From Cornus controversa (lineage: Eukaryota > Streptophyta > Magnoliopsida > Cornales > Cornaceae): a stretch of DNA of 64,000 nt. Shown piece by piece: positions 11,301 through 22,598 of this stretch. Both the position numbers and the translations under genes were made by a program. The notes under the pieces are model-generated. The model did no database searches. It had not been told where the DNA came from and saw nothing but the letters and a program-made list of their open reading frames with translations. Every line of letters starts with the position of its first letter. Within the stretch, counting starts at the first letter, position 1. Location of the stretch: contig CM048853.1 of the NCBI GenBank assembly GCA_026545225.1, positions 49,835,755-49,899,754 on the forward strand, given 5' to 3'.

Positions 11301-11337
11301 CGATGAGCATACAGGTGCACTTTTCCAGAATACTCCT
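11301..11337 (-). pseudogene. Fragment of the last RPL1 exon (duplication scar)
   Basis: These 37 bases match 13,531-13,567, which is coding sequence of RPL1 exon 7 (the [11 protein letters not shown] stretch), at about 34 of 37 positions and in the same orientation. The kinase promoter begins directly after it. Pseudogene A has the same promoter start but no such fragment. The simplest reading is that a tandem duplication unit began at the kinase promoter and ended inside RPL1 exon 7. Confidence 0.75.
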
Positions 11338-11734
11338 CTCGCACGAATTTGGACGAATTTGGTGTTAAATCTGAATCCAAATATAACCCATTAATATTTA
11401 CATATAAATAGAAAATTTCAATAAGAAAAGCAATAATTGAATTATTAAAAAAAAAATAATTCCTATTAGGAAACTAATGCTTAATAGGAATCCACTGCTC
11501 TCTCTCCAAGCACATCTCAAGTTATTATGCAACGGTTCAATTGAAACCTGTCATTATCTAATATAACCGCCTCTAATTCCTATTAGGAAACTAGAAACTA
11601 ATGCCGCTATAATTCCTATTAGTAATTCAAACTAAGTTATAGTTAACCCATGTATATATATATACACACGCAGCCATCAACTTTGTTCTAACCTATCAAC
11701 CTAATTACAACTTAAGCACAAGCTTAAGTTAGTC
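11338..11734 (+). promoter_or_regulatory. Kinase promoter and 5' leader
   Basis: This region is conserved with the promoter of pseudogene A (3,346-3,708). Repeated TTCCTATTAGGAAAC-type palindromic boxes lie near 11,457-11,475 and 11,575-11,592. A TATA-rich block (about 11,650-11,664) is followed by ACACGCAGCCATCAAC and the ATG at 11,735. That gives a leader of roughly 40-50 bases if initiation is about 30 bp after the TATA. The transcription start itself is inferred. Confidence 0.5.
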
Positions 11735-12703
11735 ATGGAGGATTGGGTGATGAGTGAGGTTATCGGCAGCGGTAGCTATGGTACAGTATACTTAGCAAAA
11801 AATTCACTCCGTCCCGTTCAACATATCGCGGTAAAATCATCAGTTTTTTCCAAATCTTCAACGCTTCAACAAGAGAGAATCATTCTTGAGATTCTTAAAG
11901 GTTGTCCCGAGATCATTCGGTGCTATGGATGCCAAGAAATAGTGGCCTACAATCAGAAATATTACAACCTTCTGCTTGAGTATGCATCCGGTGGAACCTT
12001 GTCGAACTTGATCAAGAAACGCGGCGGTAAGTTAACCGAACCGGAAGTAAAGATTTACACTAGAATGATACTGAAAGGAATTAGTTGTATTCACGAAAAA
12101 GGCTACGTGCACTGCGACGTAAAGCCGAGTAATATCCTTGTCTTTCCTTCTCCAAGCGGCGTCAATCATGTTAGGATAGCTGATTTTGGACTCGCCAAGA
12201 AGGCTGAAAAAAGCCATACATATGCTGCTGGTCGCGGGCTTGATAGGTTTCGTGGAACTCCTTTGTATACATCTCCTGAGTCTGTTAAGTTTGGTATAAA
12301 TGAACCACCAATGGATATATGGTCTCTCGGCTGCGTTATGGTGGAGATGTTTACTGGAAAACCTGTTTGGAGTTTTAAGGATGTGCATGATCTGCTATTT
12401 GAGATTGCCTACGGCCAAGAAGATCCGGATATACCTGACGGATTTTCCCCCAACGCCAAGAGCTTCTTGATAAAATGTCTAGTGAGGGATCCAAAGGATA
12501 GATGGACGGCAAAAGAGCTCTTAAATCATCCGTTTATGGTTGACCAAGACTCGGCGCATCATGATGATCAGATTAACAAGCCACTGCCATCTTTAACAAA
12601 ACCTTGTCAAGTTGTTCAGCACACTGATTCATCTTCTTCTTCGTATTCGTCTCATCACTTCAACTGGATTGAGGAAAAGTTAATCAATCATCTCTTTTCC
12701 TAA
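11735..12703 (+). CDS. Single-exon MAP kinase kinase kinase, MAPKKK17/18 type
   Basis: A complete intronless gene for a 322-residue Ser/Thr kinase. The kinase domain fills residues about 4-263: glycine loop GSGSYGTVYLAK (11-22), ATP lysine in IAVK (34), catalytic loop HCDVKPSNIL (126-135) with Asp128, DFG (150-152), GTPLYTSPE (174-182) and DIWSLGCVMVEM. A short Ser-rich tail (about 295-307) follows. Short, single-exon kinases with this layout form the MEKK-like MAPKKK15-21 group. Arabidopsis members 17/18 act in ABA signalling through MKK3 and group C MPKs; that role is inferred from the family. The HCD in place of HRD is visible directly. Two broken copies lie upstream. It converges on RPL1. 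Confidence 0.93.
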   Translation: MEDWVMSEVIGSGSYGTVYLAKNSLRPVQHIAVKSSVFSKSSTLQQERIILEILKGCPEIIRCYGCQEIVAYNQKYYNLLLEYASGGTLSNLIKKRGGKLTEPEVKIYTRMILKGISCIHEKGYVHCDVKPSNILVFPSPSGVNHVRIADFGLAKKAEKSHTYAAGRGLDRFRGTPLYTSPESVKFGINEPPMDIWSLGCVMVEMFTGKPVWSFKDVHDLLFEIAYGQEDPDIPDGFSPNAKSFLIKCLVRDPKDRWTAKELLNHPFMVDQDSAHHDDQINKPLPSLTKPCQVVQHTDSSSSSYSSHHFNWIEEKLINHLFS

Positions 12704-12831
12704 ACGTCAAAAATGAAGAACTAAAGGGTATGCAGTTGCTTCAAGTGTTCCGATCACAATTTTCTTGGGTTATGGAATATTCAATTGATTTTTTTCATTC
12801 AACTGATGTATATACATGATTAATTCTTTCA

Positions 12832-12864
<33 letters not shown>

Positions 12865-13464
12865 TGATTAAACTGTTTGATCAAGCTGGTTTTGTTTAAT
12901 AATGAAGTCATCAGATGGTCGATCACTTTGGCCAACATGTTACTCAAGTTACAGTCATTAAAGCAGTTCATATGGCATTAAAAGAGTGACTCATTTCTTT
13001 TTGTTTTATTATATTTTTCACATTCTTTTTTTTTTTTTTTTTATATATCTAAATGAGGTGTAATAATTTCATAGTTTTTATCTCAAGTAGATAAAAGAAA
13101 AACAATATTCTTTTTGTTCCTTTTTCTGTTAGTCAAATGCAATTGATAAAATATATGCCATAATGTCAAATGTTATTCTGTACTCAATCTGCCTGCCTTC
13201 ATCAAGAAACAATACATCAAAATAAAATTTTGTAATTACTATCAGAACAGTAACTCAAAATTTTGCTGATCTGGTGTAAGAGAAGCAACCATACACACTC
13301 CAGGAACCATTTCGATCAGAAAATGGTTTCCAAGGTCTCCCTCTTTCCTTCATCCTCATGTCTGCCCTAGCCACGTACATCTAAACAGTAACAAGCTCTA
13401 ACAGGTACACAAGAATCTATTTGAAGAGTAGATGATAAAAATTTACAGATGCGGTTTAGTTCTT
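12704..13464. other. Convergent 3' regions of the kinase and RPL1
   Basis: There is no gene. A TA microsatellite lies at about 12,831-12,865 and a poly-T tract near 13,027-13,042. The part at 13,130-13,190 recurs upstream at about 11,197-11,300 as the flank of kinase copy B. Both 3' untranslated regions must lie here; their ends cannot be set from sequence alone. Confidence 0.5.
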
Positions 13465-16400
13465 TTAGACATTTGATGGAGGCTTGTAATCAAGCATCTC
13501 CCTTATATTTAAACGGATGGAAGGCCCCATTGATGAGCATACATGTGCACTTTTCCAGTATACTCCTTTTGCACCGGATGGTTTGTTTGCTTCTACTGAT
13601 TTCTGTGGTAATAATTAAAGAAACAAACCAAATAAGATTACATGATAAATAAGTTCATCTCAGAGTGTGATCTGGAGCACAAAGAAATAAGAGAGAACAT
13701 ACTATTGCAGCAAGCAAGTTTACTAGAAGATCTTCCTCAGAAAAGTCTGCCTTTCCAAAGGGTAAGTGAACAATCCCAGTTTTATCTGCTCTATATTCAA
13801 CTTTTCCCTTTTTGAATTCCTCAATAGCCTGAAATAACATACGTACAGACAATAATCATTTAGCAGAAAGCCACAAATGAACCAGCAAAGAACCCACATT
13901 CTTGACAGCTCTGCTTGGTAATAACTAAATTTGAATAACAAAAACATCATAATAATTCAATCATTTTTGTCTTTTTATTTTCCCCACTGAATTCCCTCTT
14001 TCTAATTGTTCGACTTCTAAGTGCATATATGGGCTGACAATCCAGTAGGATGTAGCTTAATCATAAAAAAGAAATGAAGCATAAAAAAATTATTTCTTGT
14101 CTACAATCAAGAAAAGAAGCATCTGCTGAAAATGTGAAGAATTTTTAAAGGAGGAAATTTATACCATACCTGTGGTACATTAGTTGTCACAGTTCCAGCC
14201 TTTGGATTTGGCATTAGTCCCCGTGGTCCCAGAATTTTTCCTAGGCTGGCAACCTGAAGTAAGTGACAATATTATGAAAATTAAGTCTACTATACCAGCA
14301 TAATCTCAAAACAATAAATTTTGAATATGCACAAACAAATTGATCATTAATATAAAAAACATGCCAGAATCATTGATATGGAATTCTTTTATTTATTTTT
14401 TGATAAGTACGATTTTATAAAAGGCGCTCAAGAGGGGAGCGCTCCCAAGAGAATACACAAAAAGCCTCAAGCAGCCACCTATAATTTCAACCTATCCACA
14501 AAATCCAGAAGATGCCCCATAGATTTACAATTTCGCCCATTAACCCAAAAGAATAAATTAACCAAAATGTTGTATTTGAGAGACCACATAGGGGTCTCTT
14601 CTCCATCGAAAGACCTCCCATTCCTCTCGCGCGACAAGCCCCACCATAAACAAAGGGGAGTGGCCCTCCAAGCATCTCTGGCTGAGCTCTCCAATGTGCA
14701 CCGTCTCCAAGCCTTTAACATGTCCACCAAAGAACCGGAGGACACCCGAAAAATATCATTAAGCAAAGCCACCTTCCTACCATCGCTGAGCTGACCTAAC
14801 TAACTTCACTATCCTTTTTCCAGAAACCCCTATCTGGTAGTTCTTCACAACTAAACTTATTTATGAGAAGAAGGAAGTTCAAGTCAGATTGTTTTCTGAT
14901 TCAAAGTCTCTTGCTTATACCAGATTTTTTAATTTTTTACAGCCTGCAATTGCTCTATGTGCTCACCAGTCATGCCAATGTATATATTGCAATAGAGGTC
15001 CTCTTCACATTTAAATGACGCAAGCATGAGTCATGCTACATGTGTATAAACTCCCCAAAATAATGAGATAAAAGAAGCACCAAAATGGCTGGTATAACCA
15101 GAGCCTAATCACTTTTGTTACAACTAAAAGCCAGGTGAAACGGCAAAGTAACAATTGGGCAGACCAAGCTACCCAAAAAGTTTTGCATGAACTGGATAAA
15201 AGCACGCAAGACACACACACAGGCCTACCTGTTTGACTTAGAAGTATCCCAACATAGAATAGAAAAACAATTGATTGATAAAGCCTACCCCAAAAAATTG
15301 GGATTTTGGCTAGTTGATTGGATTGCATTGACATTCATATTCAGAAATTAGGTTTAAGAATTGATATAGAGAGACCATGTGACCTCTCACTCCCTTAAAA
15401 CAGTTTGATGAGTGATTCTACTTTTCTTCCATTGCTTTCTAACATCAATTATGGAATCAACAAGATTTATAACACATAGATATACATTACACCCCAAATA
15501 CCACATTCATAGGTACAAGCCGAAATGACATATAGCAATACAAGAAACCAATAGGGCATACACCATGGTAATCGTAATAATATATTTTTTGAATAAATGA
15601 AATGTTTGGTTGTATAATGGCAGTTGCGACTTTATTATCTTATTCCAAAATCAAGTATCATAGAAAGGTCATCAATTCATTGAAGGAATGGAGGGCAGAT
15701 GTATGCATTCAGGAAGCAAAAAGAAATCAGTTTCAGTTTTCAATGGACATGGTGATAAGCATTTGGTGTGGTAGGTTCATTCAGTGTCCATGTGGGAACC
15801 TGTATGAACAGATTGGAATATTTTTCCCATGCAGGAAAAGAGATGGTCATTAAGATTGATCAAAGGGTAGAGGGGTGTGCTCTCATGCTTGTTCACCAAT
15901 GTGGAAGACGGCTTTCAGTGAGTATTTCTTCCTGGAGTGTATAGGGTGCAGGTTTCTGGAGGACCAGCAATGGCGGATTTGGTGGTACAAAAAAGTAGTG
16001 GACATGTTGATATGGTGCATTGATGATGACTTTAATGTAATGCAGTATGTAAAGAGAATTCGGGGAGTGATGACATGTCAGCAGTGATAAAGAAGTTATG
16101 AGATTATATTAACGCCTTCGAACTTACTGTTATTCCATTAGAAGGGGCAAGGTTCACAAGGTTAGAGATAGGGTATCCCTGTCAATGTGCAGTAGTCTGA
16201 ATTCTAATCTCAGCAGATGGAAAAGCACTCCTTGAGTGTTGCAGTTTTCTCTTCTTATAATTTTTCAAATGACGTGCTGGTTCTTTCTTATTGTGGTGGG
16301 ATTTGCATTGAAGGGGTCGTAACCATTTAAAAACATGTGATTGAGAGAAGGTTTGTTGATAGAGTCTGCAATTGTTGGCAAGTGTATTGAATGGTTGGCT

Positions 16401-19400
16401 CTCCAAGATTTGTCTTGGCTTGAAAGCTTAAACTTCTGAAATTGGATTAGAGAAAATTGTTCAAAAGGAGTTTGGTTACTTTTGTTTAGATAGAACATCA
16501 AGGAGTTAGATGCCAAAAGGAAGAAAGTGGTTTGTCAGAACTCAGACGGTCCCTGGGAAGGAGGATAAGAAGGAGAATTTAGGAGGCTAGTAGCAATAGA
16601 GGAGACTAGCTAAAAGGGGGGTTGGAGTACCAAATTCTTTCACTGTATGACTAATGCCAACTGGAGAATTAATCAATCACATAAGAGCAGTGCAGATTGA
16701 TAGGGAGGAGAGGAATCAGGAAAAGGAGGTCAGGGAGTGGGTTGTCCTATTTTATAAGTATTATTGATTTTGAGTCGCATGAGGGGATACCATTAATGAG
16801 GGGCTTGAGTTGGCAGCTATTGGGAAAGAGGATAAGGACTGGTTGGGGAATCCCTTTTCTGAGAAAAAGGTTGTGGAAGTACTTAGAGTTGCAATGGAGA
16901 TGACTGATGAGTCATCGGGCCCAGATTGCATGATCATGACTTTCTTCCAATGCACTGGGTGTTGTTTGTGATGATGTCACAGTAATGTTGCATCATTTTC
17001 TTGAGCTTTGTTTTTTTGGACGTAGTTAATTGCATCTTTCATTTCCTTGATCCAAGAAAGGAGGGAAATGAATGTTGTGGGGCTAAATACTTACTAGCTT
17101 GATGGCAATATGTATAAGCTTCTAACAAAGATCTTGACAAATCAACTTCAGAGAGTGATGGTCATGTCTGTCAATCTAAAAATGCATTTGTAAGAGATCA
17201 ATATATCTTAGATGCAATGATTATTGTAAATGAGTGTGTAAACTCCAGAAACTCATAGATGCCAGAGAAATATTTCTTATAAATAAATAAAAAGATTTCT
17301 ATTTTCAAGATGAACATTAATAAAGCTTATATCAGGTCCATTGGGAATTCCTTCTGAATGTCATGGACCACATGAGTTTTGGAGAAAAATGAGGAATTGG
17401 ATAAAAGGATGTATCTCGACCTGCAGAATTCCTTTCAAGTTCGCGAAGGCTGACATAGGTGATCCTAATTTTTCTCCTCCCTTCAGTTTCTCATCATATT
17501 TTCCCTGATGATACAATTATGATTTTATGGGGCTAATGAGATCCAATAGTGTATCTTAGATTCATCCTCATGTTTAAGGCAGCGTGTAACTTGGGGATTA
17601 ATCTGCTAAATAACGAAATTATTGCTCTGGGGAGGTGGATGATTTGAATGGTTTGGCTGGTAATCTTGGCTGCAAGGTGGGATCTCTGCACACCTCTTAC
17701 TTGGGGCAACTCTAGAGCATCTTTGAAGCAAGCTTGATCTAGGATTCAATGATGGAAAGATTTGTGAGGAGATTGGAAAATGAGAAAGATAATATTTATC
17801 AAAGTGTCCTGCATAACATTATTAGATAGAACAACATCTATAAAGAGACATATACAGCAGCTTAGTGAGAATTACAGACAATCTCATACTCATACCCAAC
17901 AACTAATATCAAGAAGTTCCAAAAAAAAAAATGTAATTAAGACGTCTAAAATGATGAAAAGGTGTTTCTCATCATCTATCTATGTATTATTGCATGAAAT
18001 ATTATCACCAGGCTGATAAGTAGTTTTCATTCAAAAAAACAAATTACTATCCCTCACAAACCATGAAATTTTTTTAAAGGAGTCCTTGTATAAAAAATTC
18101 TTTTAGTTTCATTGAGCACCCCTAATTGGTAAACATAAGCAGAAGCATTCTATATAATTAATTACGAGAAGATAAGCATAGCAACACCTTGGGCATCATA
18201 TCTGGAGTAGCAATTAATTTGTCAAAATCCATGAATCCTCCTTTTATCTGTTCTATCAGCTCCTCTCCACCAACCAAATCTGCTCCTGCACTTTTTGCTT
18301 CATCAAACTTCTCACCTGCAGAGATCAAGCTGCACAACGTTGAGCCCCAGGAAATAATAATAAACAAATTCATAAACAAAGTGACCAACATAATTTCAAA
18401 TTTATGGAATAATAATAAACAAATACTCTGAAGACTCTGTATCCATGTATCACAGAAACTCCCAGAGAGAACCTGTGGGCGTGTCTGTTATGTGCAGGGG
18501 CACATAAACATAGAGAACTGTGCATGGGGGCATTTAAGGCCACATTTAAATTTTTGGCTAAATTTCACTAAATCCCGAGGTAAGATCTAATTACAGGCGG
18601 GTGCAGATTTTGCAAAAACCTACAATGACACCCCCATAGTTTTGGCTCACAGTTTCTACCACCGCTGCAGTCATCTAACCATTTGGATGATACACTGAGA
18701 CGGTGTAAAATGACCCTTTTACTCCTTGACTTGGTGAAAAGACATGGTTAAACTCAATTCAGGAGTGGAATTGACTATGTTGCCCTATTATTACTTTTTA
18801 AAATTGACAAATCTACCCTTTGTATCTTTTTAACTTGGAGGCTATATATATTGACACTTTTATATAATGTGTAATTAATATATAACATTATTTATTACAA
18901 TGTGTAATTAATATATAAAACAAATTTCATTAATTATGTAATTTTTGTAAAGAAAGAATTTGAGAGAGATACAATAATACCAACCATATGTCAGGTTTTT
19001 TTTTTTGGTAATTAACCACATCTAAGTTGCATATATAATGCATAATTTATTAACTATACAATTTTATTTAAAGAAAAATTTAGAAAGATATTACATAATC
19101 TCTCTCTCCATCTCCATATATATATGGAGAGATGGTTATTCAGTTGTTTGAATTTGCAAACAAGCTCTTAAGCCTATTTCTGCCCAAACAAGCACTTATT
19201 GCTTTGTTCATCTAACTAGCTCAAAGTGGAGTCAGGCAGTGTCAGAGTGCGGTTGGGATAACAAATTTTTTGGTGCCCAGACACTGCTGGCAAAGGTATC
19301 AGACTACTGATTAGTAATTCACATTCAACTTGTTCAGAGAAACGAAAAAATGGATCAACTAATGAGATTGTTTTTCAGGAATTCTTAGGTGGGAAGACAA

Positions 19401-20035
19401 AGCTAGGAAAAATTAAGAGTGATGCTGACTCATTTATATGTGCATTGATGCTAGGAAATATCTCTTCACAGATTCATACAACCCCAGGTAAAAATCCTAA
19501 TTTTAGGTCCAACAAGTACTAGTAAGATGATCAAATATTTGACTTCACTTTTTTTTTCTACTAATCAAATTGAGTTACTGCTTTCTTTGTGGGTCGCCTT
19601 CTGTTTACTAAAGACAGTAGTAATTTTGCAGTATGTCAACAGCGCTTCCATGGTGCTCTTGATCTGCTCCAAGATCCTAAATGGAGCTCATATTGTGGGT
19701 GTCCAATGTGGCTTTGTCCAATGTCACCAGTGTCCAATGTCAAAAGAGCTTCCACTGTCTAGTTGGTGGAGGTGGAGAGAGGGAGAAGGGGTGGCGTTGG
19801 TGGATAGAAAGAGAGGAGAGGTGGCAGTTGTGGGTGTATTTAGAGATAGAAGGGATGAAGGTGGTTGAGGTGGAGAGAGAAAAGGGGTGGCAGCGGTGGA
19901 GGTGGCGGGGGGAGAGAGCGAGAGTGAGAGAGAGAGAAGGGATGGGGGTGGCAGTTGGAGTGTGTGTGTGTGTGTGTGTGAGAGTGAGAGAGAGAGAGAG
20001 AGATTGAAGGGGGTGGGCGGTGGGCGGTGGTGGAT

Positions 20036-20072
<37 letters not shown>

Positions 20073-22169
20073 GGGGATGGGGTTGAGAGAGTGAGTGGTA
20101 GAGAATGATCCTTTGGATTAAATCAACTGGAGTCAATATTTTCATATTGACATATTTGATCATTAAAAAAGAGTTCTTATATTGAAGGAAAACAGTGTAG
20201 TTTCAAAGAAAAAAGTAACATTTTGCCATCATAACTCTGACAGGTTCTCGGAGTAGGTTTTTGCAAAATATGCACCTACTTGTAATAAGGCTTTACCTCA
20301 GGGTGTCAGTGTAATTTATCCTAAAAAAATTTAGGAGCATTAGTGTAATAAAAATAACAAAAAATCAATTCCTTCTTTTGATATAAGAACCTGGTGTTTG
20401 GTTTTAGTCGATGCTAAGTACCTTAATCAACAAATAGAAAAGGAAGCAACTATTGCCAAATTTTTATGGTGCAAAATCAAAAATCCAAATCCTAAATATT
20501 TTCAAGTCAAAGCCCATCATCCAACAATAACTCGAACCACACTGAAAACACTCCTAGCTGTTCTTTTTTGACTCTTTTTTTTTGCCAGTATATTGTTTAT
20601 CTAAGAGCTCTGAGCATCTTTGGAGAAAACTAGCCATTTAACATCCTTGAAACATGCAGATATTAGGAGTAATACATATTATCCTTTTTCCAAATAAGAA
20701 ATATAAGATTTTTAGGCATGCCATCATAACCCTTGTGAACAAATTTCTAATAGCCAAACTGAGAATTTCAATCTAAAAGACTGAAATTAAGGGAGGAAAA
20801 ATAAATTGGTTATGAAACCAACCCCAAAAACCAACCTCAATTTCAAGAATCTACATTTGTGGAAATAACTACTTCCACTGTCAAATCTGCCCATCTCTAC
20901 CATTTGACAAAAAAGTAACAAGGATCAATACTAAATATTTCAGTTGAGGTTTGCAGATTCTATCCAAGCAACTTTACCTTAATCTCTTACTTTGGCCCCA
21001 AAAATTTCACTCTCCTATATGCATCCATTGAATGGAAAATCTTTTGCACACCTATTCTCTACTACCATGATTTTCATAATTTTGAACATCCATCAATGGT
21101 CTATCCAGTCCCTCCTAATTCTGTCACTCATACACAAGCATCACCTTTTTTTGCTACTGATAGAAAGATGTTACTTTGGACTCAACAACAAGAAAAATAG
21201 CTTACCATCCACCAAAAGAAAACTAAGTTAAGAGGTTGACAATTAAGAAGGGTAGTTACCTTGAGTAAGAACGGCCACTTTAACAGTCTGTCCAGTCCCT
21301 TTGGGCAAATTCACCTGTTATAAAAAAATTAAAACAGGTGGAGGAAATTAAATGAACCACCAAATAGTCAGCAAAATTTGAATGTATTTTTTCTACAATC
21401 AATGCCAGAAAACTCACTGTTGCTCTTAGCTGTTGATCATTATATTTGGGATCAATGTTGAGGCGGAAATGGGCTTCAGCTGTTTCCACAAACTTTGTAC
21501 TTGCCATTTGCTTTAGCAACGATATTGCTGTTTTTAAGTCATATTCCTTCTTGTTCTCTCTCAATTTTTGAATTTCCAAGAATCTCTTAGACCTCGTCTG
21601 AGAAATTCAATAAGAAAGTGGGGAAAGAGGCAAAAAATGAATATACAAACTTATTCAGGAAAGGAAAATGTAAGGAAACTAAAAAAAATTTAATCTAGCA
21701 ACCTAAATGAACAAAAGAATGTAACAGGACCAGAGAAAGGCCATATTATAACAATTCATGCGAGTAAAGCACGAACAAGAACAAGAACCAGAAACGAGAT
21801 GTTGCATACCCTGTCTCTCTTCAGAGGCAATGCAGCTTTGCCTTTCTTGGGCTTCGTTGGAGGTGTTGAAGCAACACGACCTTCCAAAAACCCCTCTTCC
21901 TGTTCCACAGCTTCTGCTAACTCTGCTTCAGCAGCCAAAGCAGCCACAACAACAGGGTAAGATCCATACTTGGGTGAAGAAACATCAACCCAATTGAATG
22001 ATTTTCTCTGTCTACACTGCAACACTAATGGGTAGAGAGAGAAAGTCTTGGGAGAGGTGTAGAAGAGTGGCTTGGGTTTGAAGGAGAGAGAAGGGTTGAA
22101 GTCTTGAGGGAGAACACAGAAAGCAGCGTTGGATAATGCTAAAGTAGAGGCTGTAGCGGAGGAGGCCAT
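13465..22169 (-). CDS. RPL1: Plastid 50S ribosomal protein L1 (bL1c), 7 exons
   Basis: This is the nuclear gene for the L1-stalk protein of the chloroplast ribosome, which contacts 23S rRNA and exiting tRNA. Exons (minus): 21,810-22,169; 21,418-21,597; 21,260-21,314; 18,188-18,315; 14,170-14,253; 13,703-13,828; 13,465-13,602. All junctions are GT-AG and phases agree, giving 356 residues, close to the roughly 346 of Arabidopsis RPL1. Residues 1 to about 75 form a Ser- and Pro-rich transit peptide. The body includes [33 protein letters not shown], the family signature [19 protein letters not shown] (about 245-263) and [13 protein letters not shown]. The C terminus reads [12 protein letters not shown]. 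Introns 3 and 4 are enlarged by transposable elements. Certainty is high. Confidence 0.97.
14390..14800 (-). mobile_element. L1 LINE 3' fragment in RPL1 intron 4
   Basis: This is a 5'-truncated L1-type LINE end on the same strand as RPL1. The minus-strand frame contains [20 protein letters not shown] and SFDGEE, the same C-terminal block as the LINE at 37,787-40,090 ([20 protein letters not shown]). It ends in TTTTATAAAATCGTACTTATC followed by an A-rich tail at about 14,390-14,405. Only the last 140 or so codons and the 3' end are present. I found no clear target-site duplication. Confidence 0.85.
14801..15599. other. RPL1 intron 4, unassigned part
   Basis: Intronic DNA between two LINE pieces. 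I recognise no element ends or coding remnants. The minus-strand open frame at 15,011-15,334 has no family resemblance. Confidence 0.3.
15600..17790 (+). mobile_element. Degenerate L1 LINE in RPL1 intron 4 (antisense to gene)
   Basis: A plus-strand L1 remnant read in changing frames. From left to right: apurinic endonuclease motifs ([14 protein letters not shown] near 15,680-15,720; DDFNVMQY near 16,025-16,050), a [11 protein letters not shown]-like linker near 16,640, [12 protein letters not shown] near 16,850, the RT palm entry (RPIS-type and NANAFVRGRQILDA-like sequence near 17,085-17,240), the FADDT equivalent near 17,505-17,525, and the GLKINLGKSE and YLGLPLG equivalents near 17,600-17,715. 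It has many stops and frameshifts, lacks ORF1 and the poly-A end, and is old. Same family as the element at 37,787-40,090. Confidence 0.85.
18556..20321. mobile_element. TIR element in RPL1 intron 3, possible gene-capturing MULE
   Basis: Inverted repeats of roughly 80 bp close the element: the left starts GGCTAAATTTCACTAAATCC and the right, inverted, GGATAAATTACACTGACACC. Both continue into a shared ATTTTGCAAAAACCTAC block. A convincing 9-bp target duplication is not seen. The interior (about 19,140-19,720) holds exon-like stretches with splice-like borders, for example TTTTTCAG before [19 protein letters not shown] and a GTAAAA donor after the HTTPG stretch. A GA/GT-rich tract follows at 19,760-20,110. 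Long TIRs with gene-like, intron-bearing contents resemble Pack-MULEs. The donor gene was not recognised. Confidence 0.55.
19965..20075. repeat. Compound GT/GA microsatellite
   Basis: A (GT)n run (about 19,960-19,980) passes into (GA)n runs (about 19,981-20,003 and 20,040-20,070) inside the TIR element of RPL1 intron 3. The surrounding 19,760-20,100 is a degenerate GTGGAGAGAG-type purine tract. The overlapping frames seen here on both strands are artefacts of this composition. Confidence 0.85.
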
Positions 22170-22598
22170 TGTTGTGTATCTCTCTCTCTGGTTAATGAGT
22201 CCACTGTCTCTCTCTATATATCAGTCTATCCATATAAAAGATGAAGATGATAAGAGTCATTCACACATACTGTAAATTCCGAATTGTAGACGATTGTTAC
22301 GGTGTATAAGCACAAGTATAGAAATAGCCCATATGGTTGGTATATGATGAAGCTCAATTTCTAGCCCTGAAAAAGAAATAAATAAATATATATATATATC
22401 AAAATTAAGAAATTAAATGTGTATATCGAAATAAAGAAAAAGATAATTTTAGAAATAGCCATCACACGATTCATAAGAATTGATCCATATCCAAATATTT
22501 CTTGACTGAACATTTAATACATTTCAAAAGAGTATTTTTTTAATACATACTAAGATACATTTCAATCTGCTAATTTATTAAATAAGGGAACTGATATT
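22170..22598 (-). promoter_or_regulatory. RPL1 promoter and leader
   Basis: Directly upstream of the RPL1 ATG (22,169) the minus strand carries a GA-rich leader and two TATA-like stretches, TATATAGAGA (22,220-22,211) and CTTTTATATGG (22,240-22,230). The second would allow a short leader of about 30 bases. The rest up to 22,598 is AT-rich with a TA run near 22,385-22,400. Core element choice is inference. Confidence 0.4.

Noticed and set aside
19681-20163. Overlapping frames rich in Glu/Arg/Gly or Ser/His/Leu
   Set aside because: Products of the GA/GT microsatellite and purine-rich tract.
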